A stretch of DNA of 64,000 nt from Phascolarctos cinereus (Eukaryota > Chordata > Mammalia > Diprotodontia > Phascolarctidae): the NCBI RefSeq assembly GCF_002099425.1, contig NW_018344275.1, positions 558,001 through 622,000 on the forward strand, given 5' to 3'. Position numbers and translations under genes: made by a program. The notes under the pieces are model-generated. The model did no database searches. It was given only the letters and a program-made list of their open reading frames with translations, and was not told where the DNA came from. Below are positions 33,811 through 42,954 of the stretch, piece by piece. Each line of letters starts with the position of its first letter. The first letter of the stretch is position 1.

Positions 33811-34840
33811 TACATCAAATTAGAGGACACCTTAATGTACCAGTTATTTTCAGAGACTGACTCAAAGGCTTCACTGATTGAGAGGAAAACACTCAGCCAA
33901 TGGCATTTAATTCCTTTTTTCTTTCTAAATTATGGATGTTAAATTCATAAGTCCTGAATAGGTTCCAAATTAAGTTGATGAAACATGCTGCTTCATCAAT
34001 AACCCTGCTATAGTTCCTCAAATTGAATGGATTATTCACATCCCATCTTATAACAAGTGAGTCATGCTGCAGAAGTAACTGTATGCCATTTGTGGTGGTC
34101 TGACTTCATAGACAAATACGAGGGGTTTTTTTTTCTGTAAAGCAAGTCATCTCCGGCAGTTTGTAAATATGACCACTCTAGGGACTGGAGATAGACAAGG
34201 AAGCTGCTGCCCACAGTGCCATGACTCTGAAGAAATTAAGAGACACTAATAGAGACACACATTGTTTTGGAAGTCCTACTTTTTAACATTTAATACCTTT
34301 CCTTGCTCCTTTTCTCTCCCTTACCTTTTCACTTTCATCTCTGTTACTTGTCTCTGGAATGTCTTAATCTTTAATCTTTTTATTGTTTGTAAAGCTCGGG
34401 ATAGTGTATCTCTCTAAGGCTTTGCATGAGCAGTGATACTTCCTCCCTGTAGAGTCATATACCATGAAACCTAGAGAGGACTTTTGGTCATCTCTGCAAA
34501 GCTCTCATTTTGCAGAAGAGAAAACTGAGGCTTAGGGAGGTGAAGGATGTGTGTCAGATCACACAGTTAGCTAGTGAGTTCCTGAGCAAAATCCCAACCC
34601 ATGCCCTCTGGCTCCAAATCTAGGAATCTTTCCATTTCACTATATGGAGGCCAGGACCTAGAACCAATGTCAATTCAACAATGCTTCCCTTAGGAGGCTG
34701 AACCAACCTCTCCTCACCCCCTCATGGGAGATCTGCCTGTTCACCTTTGACTCGTCCCCAGCACTTTTCTATTATAATACATTTCTCATAGTAGGGGCTC
34801 AGCACATAACAACCACGATGACAGTGATGACGACAATGTT
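33811..34840. other. Low-copy DNA with small SINE scraps
   Basis: 34500-34630 carries a MIR-like antisense core ('agaaaactgaggcttaggga', 'tcacacagttagctagtgag'). Otherwise no repeat or gene. Confidence 0.5.
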
Positions 34841-34924
34841 GAGAATGATGCTTATGTAGTGCCTTAAAGTTTGCAAAATGCTTTATATAATTATTTCATT
34901 TGAGTCTCATAACAACTACATGAG
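34841..34924 (-). repeat. CORE-SINE 3' part, antisense
   Basis: 'gatgcttatgtagtgcctta' and 'aaagtttgcaaaatgcttta' are the reversed SINE end; the core is missing. Confidence 0.65.
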
Positions 34925-35465
34925 GCATCAGGGATTCACAGAATTATAAGGTTGGAAGAGTCCTCAGCAATCATCTTGTCCAGTCTATACCTGGAAAGAA
35001 TCTCTCCACTCCCACCTGCAGAATAGTGATTGTTTAGTCTCTGCTAGAAGACCTCCAAGTAAGGAAAGCTCACTCCCCATAGAGACAACACATGCTACTT
35101 TTGACTTTCCTAATCATCAGTTTCTTCATCTGTAAAATGAACTGGAGAAGGCAATGGCAAACCACTCCAGGATCTGTGCCAAGAAAACCCTAAATGGGGT
35201 CATGAAGAGTCTTACACAACTGAAATGACTGAACAACAGCAAACAACAAATTGTTAGAAAAGTTTTCCTAATCTGCAGCCTTAAATGGCCCCTGTCACAC
35301 CTACCTGTTGCTTCTGATTTTGCTCTCTGGAGACAAACACTTCTTTTAATATTTGAACACAATATCATGTTGCCCTATCCCCAGGCTTTTGTTCTCCAAG
35401 CCAAACGTCCCCAGTTCATATGACATGAACTCAAGGGCTATGATCATCCAGGCTGTTCTTCCCTG
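34925..35465 (-). repeat. CR1/L3 LINE 3' region, antisense, interrupted by a SINE
   Basis: 'agaattataaggttggaaga', 'gtctctgctagaagacctcc', then after the SINE 'attgttagaaaagttttcct', 'gccaaacgtccccagttca' and 'gctgttcttccctggatgtt' follow the reversed CR1/L3 end. Confidence 0.65.
35116..35255 (+). repeat. Long-tail marsupial SINE, 5'-truncated, sense
   Basis: 'cagtttcttcatctgtaaaa', 'gctgtgccaagaaaacccta'-type tail, 'atggggtcatgaagagtctt' and 'tgaacaacagcaaacaac'. Inserted in CR1/L3. The 80-codon antisense frame at 35126-35368 reads this SINE. Confidence 0.75.
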
Positions 35466-35469
35466 GATG

Positions 35470-35722
35470 TTCTCCAGTTAATTAATTTTGTTTTTGTTCA
35501 GTTGTGTCCAACTCTTTGTGACCCCATTTGGGGTTTTCTTGCCAAGATACTGGAGTCGTTTGCCCGTTTGTTCTCCAGCTTATTTTACAGATAAGGAAGC
35601 TGAGGCAAATAGAGTTAAGTGACTTGCCCAGGGTCATACAGCTAATGAGTATCTGAGGCTAGATTTGAACCCAGATCTTCCTGATTCTACACCCAATGCT
35701 ATATCCACTGAACTACCTTAAA
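35470..35722 (-). repeat. Long-tail marsupial SINE, near full length, antisense
   Basis: Tail first on the plus strand: 'tgttcagttgtgtccaactc', 'ccatttggggttttcttgcc', then the core 'gaggcaaatagagttaagtg' and the head reversed as 'atgctatatccactgaacta'. Confidence 0.88.
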
Positions 35723-35839
35723 ATGACACTCTTAATTGAATCCAGTACACCAGATGCAGGGCAGACCAGGGCAGAGAACAACCGAGCCATTGCCTCTTTA
35801 CTCCAGGAAGCTATGCCTCCCTCATCCTCTTTTTTTTTT

Positions 35840-35985
35840 CCCTTCAGATGATGAAACTGAAGCAAAAGTGGTTAAGTAACTTGCCTATAGTTTTATAGCT
35901 AGTAGAAGTCAAAAATGAGATTTGATCCCAGGTCTTCCTAGCAAGAAGTCAAACACCCTATCCATTACACCACACTGCTTTTCAT
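35840..35985 (-). repeat. MIR-type SINE core, antisense
   Basis: 'gatgaaactgaagcaaaagt', 'gatttgatcccaggtcttcc' and 'ccctatccattacaccacac' lie in reversed order. Confidence 0.7.
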
Positions 35986-36130
35986 ACTTTTCAACTGAAT
36001 GGCTAGGAAAGGCTTATTAATGGAATTTGAATTTGAATAGGACCTTGGAGAGTGTCAGGTTTGGGTAGGCAAATTAGAATGGGTCTGAGATAGGGACTAT
36101 CACAAAGTAAGACAAAAAATTAACAAAGAA

Positions 36131-36393
36131 GCCAGGCATGGTTGCACATATCTGCAGGTCTAGTTAACAGGGAAGCTAAAGCTGGTGGATCTCTTGCGTT
36201 TGGGCATTCTGACCTACAGTGAATTATACCAACAACATGTCTGTACTAAAATTGGTATTGACAGGGTGAGCTCCTAGAAGGAAATGCAACCAGGTTGTGT
36301 AAGGATGGGACCAGGTCAGAAAGAGAGTAGGCCAAAGGTTTCATACTAATCAGTACTTGAATGGATTTGTGAATAGCCCCTGCACTTCTAACC
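36131..36393 (+). pseudogene. 7SL (SRP) RNA pseudogene, sense
   Basis: Colinear with 7SL RNA from its 5' end 'gccaggcatggttgcacata' (GCCGGGCGCGGTGGCGCGTG in functional 7SL). It continues through 'agggaagctaaagctggtgg', the S-domain pieces 'tactaaaattggtattgaca', 'caaccaggttgtgtaagga' and 'taccaggtcagaaagagag'-like sequence, then 'tactaatcagtacttgaatg', to the 3' Alu domain 'gtgaatagcccctgcacttc'. Only the last 25 or so bases of 7SL are missing; G-rich and GGAA repeats take their place. The S domain shows it is a direct 7SL retrocopy, not an Alu/B1 SINE. Heavily mutated and not expected to work in the signal recognition particle. Possible short flanking repeats (aacaaagaa / aacaagaaa) are weak. 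Confidence 0.88.
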
Positions 36394-36498
36394 GGGGGGG
36401 GGGGGAGGAGGAAGGAAGGAAGGAAGGAAGGAAGGAAGGAAGGAAGGAAGGAAGGAAGGAAGGAAGGAAGGAAGGAAGGGAGGAAGGAAGGAAGAAGG

Positions 36499-36569
<71 letters not shown>
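36394..36569 (+). repeat. Poly-G, (GGAA)n and (GAAA)n microsatellite
   Basis: Twelve Gs at 36394-36405, then GGAA units to about 36500, then GAAA units to 36569. It sits where the A-tail of the 7SL retrocopy would be. Antisense frames rich in SFLPS here are translated repeat. Confidence 0.95.
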
Positions 36570-36834
36570 CAACAAGAAAGTTCCATTTGTGCTTAGATTC
36601 ATAATTGTTCTGTGAGCTCTTGCTAATTTCAGTGACCAAAGGAACTGGTGCTTTCCAAATAGAAACCTTTGGGACATAAAATCCTTGGGAATTCAGCTTC
36701 ATAGGAATGCTGAGAAACAAGGCATTTAAGTAGCAGTGATGAAATATAATCAAGAAAATGTATAAGAGTGAATTAATTAGTGCCTATGGATTTCATCAGG
36801 TGGAAGGTGTTTTGATTTGATAGCCCATAGAGCA

Positions 36835-37030
36835 AAAAGAATCCTAAGATTTAAAGGAGGAAGAACCTTATCAATCACCTAGTCCAACCTTCTCATTTTA
36901 AAGATGATGAAACTGAGGTCCAGGAAAATGAAGAGACTTGCTCAAGGTCCCATAGACAGTAAATAGACAGGCTGAGATTGGAACCCAGGTCCTCTTACCC
37001 TAACTCCAGTGTCCTTTTCAGTATATCACA
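36835..37030 (-). repeat. CR1/L3-tail plus MIR-core composite repeat, antisense
   Basis: 'accttatcaatcacctagtc', 'gatgaaactgaggtccagga', 'gacttgctcaaggtcccata' and 'tgagattggaacccaggtcc'. Confidence 0.7.
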
Positions 37031-37034
37031 CTGA

Positions 37035-37350
37035 TCCTGACTTCCTTCAAGTTCCAACTAAAATCGCATCTTCTACAGGAAGGCTTTCCCAATATCTATT
37101 AATTCTAGTGCCTTTCCTCTTTTATTTCCTGTATATAGATTGTTGTATGTATTTGTCTGCTTGTTGTCTTCTCCATTCGATTGTAAGCTCCTTGAGGGGC
37201 AGGGATTGTCCTTTGCCTCTATTTGTATCCCCATCACTTAGTACAGTGCCTGGCACAAAGTGATAGGGATACAAATTATACAAATAGGGTTAATCATAAA
37301 TAACATAATAATAAACAGTTTAATAAATGCTTATTGACTGATTGACCCCT
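37035..37350 (+). repeat. L2 LINE 3' end, sense
   Basis: 'tcgattgtaagctccttgag', 'ggcagggattgtcctttgcc' and 'cttagtacagtgcctggcac', then a further 'aataaatgcttattgactga'. Confidence 0.75.
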
Positions 37351-37428
37351 GGGGGCATCATCAAAGCTGCTGGTAGTTCGCAGAGAAGAAATTTAATGAA
37401 AACAAATCTAAAATGAAATTATTTCTCT

Positions 37429-38150
37429 CACTGTGGCCTCTTCTGGTCAGTGGAGTGCCTGTTAGTGCAGGCTGCAGTGTAAAGATGGCTAAGTCTAAGA
37501 ACCATATCACCCATAACCAATCATGAAAATGGCACAGAAATGGCATCAAGAAACCTAGATCACAGAGATAGGAGTCTCTGAAAGGGGTTGACTCCAAGTT
37601 CCTGAGAAACATGGGCTTTGCCAAGAAACACAACAAGAAGGGGCTGAAGAAGATGCAGGCCAACAACACCAAAGCCATGAAGGCCTGAGCAGAGGCCATC
37701 AAGGCACCAAGCACCAAAGTCTCCAAGGCCAAGATGTTCAGTCCCAAGATCCCCAAGGCGAGTGCCCAGCGTGAAGGCCACAAAATGGCCACCAAGAGTC
37801 CAAGCCCTAGAGTCAGCACCAATGTCCAGGCCCAAGGATCATGAAGCCTGACCCCAAGGCTGCCAAGCCCACTGACCCCAAGGCTGCCAAGTCCAATCCC
37901 AAGGCAGCCGAGTCTGATAATAAGGCCACAAAGCCCAGTGATTCCAAGGCCACTAAGCTTGCTGACCCCAAGCCTGCCAAGTCCAAATGCAAAGATGTTG
38001 GGACTAAAGCTGCTAGTCCCAAGCCTTCAAGATAGATGCTTCAGGACAGAAAGGCTTGTTTAAACCCTAAACCACTGTTTTTTCCCAGCCAGGGTATGAT
38101 TATTCACTAGTTTGTGCAAATAAAGAAAATGGTGAGTCATAAGAAAAAAA
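37429..38150 (+). pseudogene. RPL29: RPL29 (large ribosomal subunit protein eL29) processed pseudogene
   Basis: eL29 is a small basic protein of the 60S subunit. The copy starts at ATG 37485 (MAKSKNHITHNQ, matching [20 protein letters not shown]) and continues 'KWHRNGIKKPRSQR', '[17 protein letters not shown]', then a lysine/alanine/proline-rich C-terminus that is open in another frame (37841-38035) as repeated DPKAAK-like units. Early in-frame stops (at the Ser-Arg of HNQSRK and the Tyr of RYESL), a later TGA and at least one frameshift disable it. The 3' UTR has AATAAA near 38120 and an A-rich end. An imperfect 20-base direct repeat at 37409-37428 and 38151-38170 (taaaatgaaa...) is the TSD. 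No introns: an L1-mediated retrocopy. Antisense frames of 153 and 91 codons here are shadows. Confidence 0.9.
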
Positions 38151-38404
38151 TAAAATGAAACAATTTTTCTGTGCCAATAGAACAAAAGGTAAAGTTCATG
38201 TCAAAGAATAAAAGGTTAAAGGGGGTTAAATTAATATTCTTCTATATTAAGAGATGTTGCAAAGCAATCAGAGAAGTTCACAGAGAAGTGATAGCTATTT
38301 TAAGCATTCTCTTTCTCAGTCGTTGGCTTATATACAGAAAAACAGATGCCTATTTGGTTCATTCCTGTTGTGTTTTCTTTACTGTCCTGGGGGATCTATC
38401 ACCC

Positions 38405-38520
38405 TGCTAGAATCATATGAACCTTGAGGGCAGAAACTGTCTAACTTTTTTATTTGTATCCCTCAAACCTAGTAGCATGTCTGGCACATATTAGGTACTT
38501 TAAAATTGGTTGATTCACTT
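38405..38520 (+). repeat. L2 tail, sense
   Basis: 'accttgagggcagaaactgt', 'tagcatgtctggcacatatt' and 'aggtactttaaaattggttg'. Confidence 0.65.
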
Positions 38521-39332
38521 GGGTCTTTTTTATTTTGAAAAAAAAAAAGGAAATGTAGAAGAAATGGTGGAGGAAAGAGTTGCAGGTACTCAAGATGAAG
38601 TCTGGGAAGGGACCAGACTGAGATGTCTTATTGCAGCATTCAGGGCTTCCATAATCTGGCCTTATTTATCAGCACACATATGTTTTTAACTATATACCAT
38701 CACCAGAAGATTGCATTTAAAAACTGGATTTTTGTTTTAGGGAGTAGCTTGGGGTGGTTGGAAGGGTTGGACAATTTTCCAAAAGCAATTCAGCCCTCTT
38801 TCTTCCTCCTATGCAATTCTAGACAGAGCTTATTCATTTGCAATATCTGCCCAAGATATATGTACTGGCTTTCCACCTCAGTAATCTGTCCATCCAATAA
38901 TATGACAAACATTCTTCATCTACTTTTTCTTGTGTGGATTGTTAGGCCAGGTGGCGACTGATTCTGGATCTTCTCAAGAAAGGTCAGCCTTGTTCTGGGG
39001 CTTGAGGCAATCAACATAATGTTATCCACAAATGGGGATATCTGAAAGACCTCAGTAAGGAATCTCAATTCTATTTGGATGTTCAAGGCCTTCTGATTTA
39101 ATATCTTCACAAATAAAGTGTGAAGCTTCCTCCTAGATAGGCTATAAGCCCTTGATTTCTTTAATGTCCTAATCTAGAATCACATTTTGCAACATATTTT
39201 TTCAGTGTTTTTCTCTATGCCCCCTACTTTTCATTGAAGTCATTAAGAGCTAAGTATATTTTGACTTTGTCTGAAGTCTTCTTTTTTTTTTTTAGTTCTT
39301 TGTCAAATTTGTCCACCTCATAAAAGAGTAGG
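38521..39332. other. Low-copy DNA, no gene seen
   Basis: Contains a 112-codon forward frame at 38623-38961 with no recognisable domain; AT-rich and likely chance. 38980-39290 may be part of an old LINE, but I cannot place it. Confidence 0.4.
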
Positions 39333-39475
39333 GTGGTAGATTTAGAGTCAGAAGGGATCTTTGAGGTAATCGAGTCCGATTTCCTCATTTTTTAGATGAG
39401 GAAATTGAGATTCCTAGTATGACTTATCCAGGATCACTAGTGTGAGTGAGCTAGTGTGAGCTAGTATCTTATCCT
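39333..39475 (-). repeat. CR1/L3-tail plus MIR-core composite repeat, antisense
   Basis: 'gtcagaagggatctttgagg', 'tttttagatgaggaaattga' and 'gacttatccaggatcactag'. Confidence 0.6.
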
Positions 39476-39724
39476 CTGCAATGCATATTGATACATAAGC
39501 TACATTTACCTTCATGGTGGCCTTTTAATGGTGTACTTCATGCAAGACAAAATGACCAAATAACCCATGAAATGATTGGCTCTTTTTGACTTTGGACAAA
39601 CCGAATCTACTCTGGACACTGCTTCCTTTAAGGAGAGCCCATGAGACTTTGTTAGATTTAGCTTCAGATTTCTCATTATCTTCTGGTTTTACTTATTGCA
39701 GGGATGTCAATGAGAAGCTGTGGA

Positions 39725-39960
39725 CCAAGAGCAGATCTTAAGTTCAAGAATACTAGAGTTTAAGTGTCAATTCTGATGCTTAATGGCCGTGTGACTCTGA
39801 ACAAGTCCCTCTGCAGCTTGGTCTTTGCCTTATCTACTTCACATTTCAACTCTTAATGTCCCAGGTAACTGATTGAAACCATAATTTGCAGAGAAGGTGT
39901 CAGTCTGCATTAATAAAGGAAGTTTCTAACTGAGAGTTCCCTTTTTGGCCTGAACCTGTG
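39725..39960 (+). repeat. Marsupial CORE-SINE with alternative 3' tail, sense
   Basis: Shares its tail with 2760-3060: 'ataatttgcagagaaggtgt', 'cagtctgcattaataaagga', 'gtttctaactgagagttccc'. The head half is diverged. Confidence 0.6.
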
Positions 39961-41345
39961 GTTTCATCCATATATGATGACCCATATACTGGTGAAATCA
40001 AACGGTTAAAAAAAAACAAAAAGAGGTGGAGAGTTGGGGTGGGGAGAGTAATGTCAATATTGATACAAGTCAATTCCTTTAGTACTGTGTTGACTAATTG
40101 GTCATTGGGCAAGAATCTCACTCTTGGAGTATCAGCTAAGAGCACCTCCCATGACAGCCTTGCTAAGGACCATGAGAAGCTCTCACAAGATGTACCAAAA
40201 GTAAAATTAATGTTTATAGGCAAAAGCTCTATGATTCTAAACACCCTCTTCGTCCTTTTCCTCCACTCCTTCACTGTTATCATAGAAAAAAATGGAAGAG
40301 AAATGCTCAAGACTGAGTATCAGGTTTGTTGTTTTTTTTTTTTATATGTTGCCATGGCCACATAATTCATTACTTAGTGGTCTGCCTGCTGGTGGTGCTC
40401 TACACTTAATTTTTAATCCTCTGACAGTCCAGGCAGAACCATGCCATGGAAGCTGAAAGAGTCTAATTTCTGTTCTCATAGTATTTGAGAAGTAACGATC
40501 CTTTTCATTCCAGGATAAGAAGTCTAACATAATTTTGAGGAGGATTTAATTATACATTATCCTTTAGAGTTCTGTATTTCATTTGCACATATTTTTTTCT
40601 TGTTTAGCAAAATCCAAAACATTGTGATTGTGTCTTATTCTTTCTGCATGCCCTATACATTGACCACAATGCTAGCCACCTACTAGCTGCTCAGATAAAA
40701 AACTTTTAAAACTACATTAGCAATGGTGGAAGTTTGAGAAATATAGCAAAGAAACTGCAAGACTGTTTTTGACCTTTAACAGAGTCAATTTTTTTAATGA
40801 AGAAAAGACAGAAAATTCACATTATGTTATTAATGAAACGAGGACATTTCAGGATTTTATTCTTTGTGGTAAAGTATTTAACCCAGCAATACCAACAGCA
40901 TAGCTGCTTGTAAAGTAAGGGTGGCCTTTCCAGCTGGGGTCAACAAGATTAAACATAAACCATGATTACCATTTCTTTGGTTAAAAAGTGAACTTGGTTA
41001 GCTATGTGCAGAATTTCCCCGTCTTCATATTAACAGTTTCAATAATAGAGAACTTTTGAATCTTCAGAAATAAACAATCACTAAAGATTTAGAAATTTTT
41101 CTTTATGAAGTTAGAGTAACATCAATAGCTTATTTTAAAAGTTGATATTCTCCCTCTCCTCCCCCAACATTTTTGTCTCTCTCTCTCCCTACGTTTCCTC
41201 TCAATGTGAGTGTATATAACCCCCAATTACCCAAGCCCAAGCTTCATCTGCCCAAAGATCAAGACAGGGAACCTACTTGGGTGTAGTAGCAGACTGCTGA
41301 AGGCTTTTGAGTAAGGGAATAGCCCAGTCAGACCTTTATCTTTTC
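39961..41345. other. Low-copy DNA, no gene seen
   Basis: The 135- and 136-codon frames at 39900-40365 are antisense to one another, cross the SINE end and have no domain I recognise. 40560-41150 is AT-rich and repeat-free by eye, so it is a reasonable place to look for conserved non-coding DNA. Confidence 0.4.
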
Positions 41346-41349
41346 AGGA

Positions 41350-41545
41350 CTCAGAGGAAATGGCAACTGTATGGAGCACTGCTTCTGGATTCAGAGAACT
41401 TGGGTTCAAATCCTGCTTCTGACATTTATTTGTCTGAGTTGGGGCAATTTGCTTAAACCCCTTGAGTGTTAGTTTCTTCATTTGTAAAATGAGGAGGTTG
41501 GAGTACATGGTCTCTAAGGTCCCTTCCAGCTCTTTATCTATAATC
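41350..41545 (+). repeat. MIR-type SINE, sense
   Basis: 'cttgggttcaaatcctgctt', 'gagttggggcaatttgctta', 'tttgtaaaatgaggaggttg' and 'tctctaaggtcccttccagc'. Confidence 0.8.
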
Positions 41546-42279
41546 TGCATCACTAACTGAGTAAATATGGCAATGCCAAAGTTAGAGGCTTCGGGAGAAT
41601 AAAATGTTAAAAGCAATTGGCAAGAATTATGAGAAGGAAGTAATTAATGCTGAATCATTTCATTGGCAGGTGAGGGTGGAAATTATAAATTTCAATGGCA
41701 CTCATCAACCTAACTTAACTGTACCAGTCTTCTTCCAGGGGCATCTCTCTAATGTCAGATCTCAGAGGTAGCTGTGAATCTAATAGGTAGAGCAAGCTTT
41801 GTTTCAGGGTTAGTAGGTTGTGCACAGTGTGAAAGAGAAGCGGAGGCAACCAGGAAATAATGGAATTAAATCTATGGTGGGCTATGATGAGACAATTAGA
41901 AGCAGTAGGGTTCAAGTCTCAGAGAATTTGGTGGGACTGCTAGTCATGAAAAGGCTTCCTGGCTGATTCTGGGCCACACAAAAGCAAATAACAATGATGA
42001 TAATAATAATAGCTACGTATATCTACACATACATGCAGATATACATAGCTATTGTTATTAATATTACAAGGAGGGGGGAAGAGAGGAGAGATAAAAATGT
42101 ATATAAAGAGAATGAGAGGAAATATCAAGATACAGATAGAAAGATAGATATAGATATAGTATGTATTATATATATATAGGGAGAGAAAGAGAATGTTGAT
42201 ATATCTCTAGAGAGAGGAGGGAGAGAGAAATATATACACATATATGTATATTTATATGCATAAAGAGAGGGAGAGAACA
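41546..42279. other. Low-copy DNA grading into AT/AG simple sequence
   Basis: 41995-42060 is (TAA)/(TACATA)-rich and 42125-42270 is mixed (GATA), (TA) and (GAGA). No gene. Confidence 0.6.
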
Positions 42280-42425
42280 TTTGAAGGTTTGGAAAGCATT
42301 TTATACATACTTATATAATTATAATTTCATTTTGATTATCATAAAAACCTTGTGGAGGGACTATTATTATACCCATTATACACATTAGGAAACTGAGGCT
42401 GAGAAAAGTTTAAGTGACTTATGCC
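42280..42425 (-). repeat. CORE-SINE (MIR/Mar-type), antisense
   Basis: 'gtttggaaagcattttatac', 'ccttgtggagggactattat' and 'aggaaactgaggctgagaaa'. Confidence 0.7.
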
Positions 42426-42484
42426 ACCTAACAGCCACTGGATTAGGAGTATGGGGTATGGATTCTATGTCTGTGATAAGGAAG

Positions 42485-42705
42485 CAGGACTTAGGATCAT
42501 AGTTCTAGAGCAGGAGAGGACCTCAGAAACCACCTAATACAGCCTCTTTATTTTATAGGAGAGGACACTAAGGCTCGGGGAACTGGATTAACCTGAGATC
42601 ACACAGAACTAAGGTCAGATACTAAGCAGAGATTGGGTTGGAACCGGGGTCCTCTGATTTAAAAGCCAGTGTTCTTTCCATTGCATTGTACTGCTCCATA
42701 TAGCT
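42485..42705 (-). repeat. CR1/L3-tail plus MIR-core composite repeat, antisense
   Basis: 'ggatcatagttctagagcag', 'ggacctcagaaaccacctaa', 'gacactaaggctcggggaac' and 'tggaaccggggtcctctgat'. Confidence 0.7.
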
Positions 42706-42709
42706 GGAT

Positions 42710-42845
42710 TTAACTGTGTGCTTCCATTTGCATCCCACATGCCCTGGGCAAGCCACCTCTGGATCTTAATTTCCTCATTTGTAAAATGAGAGGATGTAAC
42801 TAAGTGATCTCTAAGTTTTCTTCTGATCTCCAAACCCTATAATCC
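42710..42845 (+). repeat. MIR-type SINE 3' part, sense
   Basis: 'gccctgggcaagccacctct', 'taatttcctcatttgtaaaa' and 'actaagtgatctctaagttt'. Confidence 0.65.
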
Positions 42846-42954
42846 TATAAAGGTTTTTCGAGAGGAATGGGAAAGCTATAAATGCAGTACAGGTAAGTTA
42901 AAAGCAAATATTCTAAATTACAAGAACCATCTATACTTCAGATTTTTTCACTCT

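Noticed and set aside
35106-35273. tttcctaatc at 35106-35115 and 35264-35273 as a SINE TSD
   Set aside because: The right copy lies within ordinary CR1/L3 sequence some bases beyond the SINE end, and the left one does not align to the same CR1/L3 position, so the match is probably chance.
23630-36393. Alu- or B1-like SINEs
   Set aside because: Both copies keep the 7SL S domain and are single near-full-length retrocopies, so they are 7SL pseudogenes.
36246-36753. Frames up to 143 codons rich in SFLPS or RKEGRKE
   Set aside because: Translated GGAA/GAAA repeat plus 7SL pseudogene flank; no coding character outside the repeat.
37361-37835. Hydrophobic antisense frames of 153 and 91 codons resembling a membrane protein
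   Set aside because: They are the antisense strand of the RPL29 pseudogene, whose Lys/Ala/Pro codons read as Leu/Gly/Ala on the other strand.
39900-40365. 135- and 136-codon frames on opposite strands
   Set aside because: Mutually antisense, partly inside a SINE, with no domain, start context or splice evidence.
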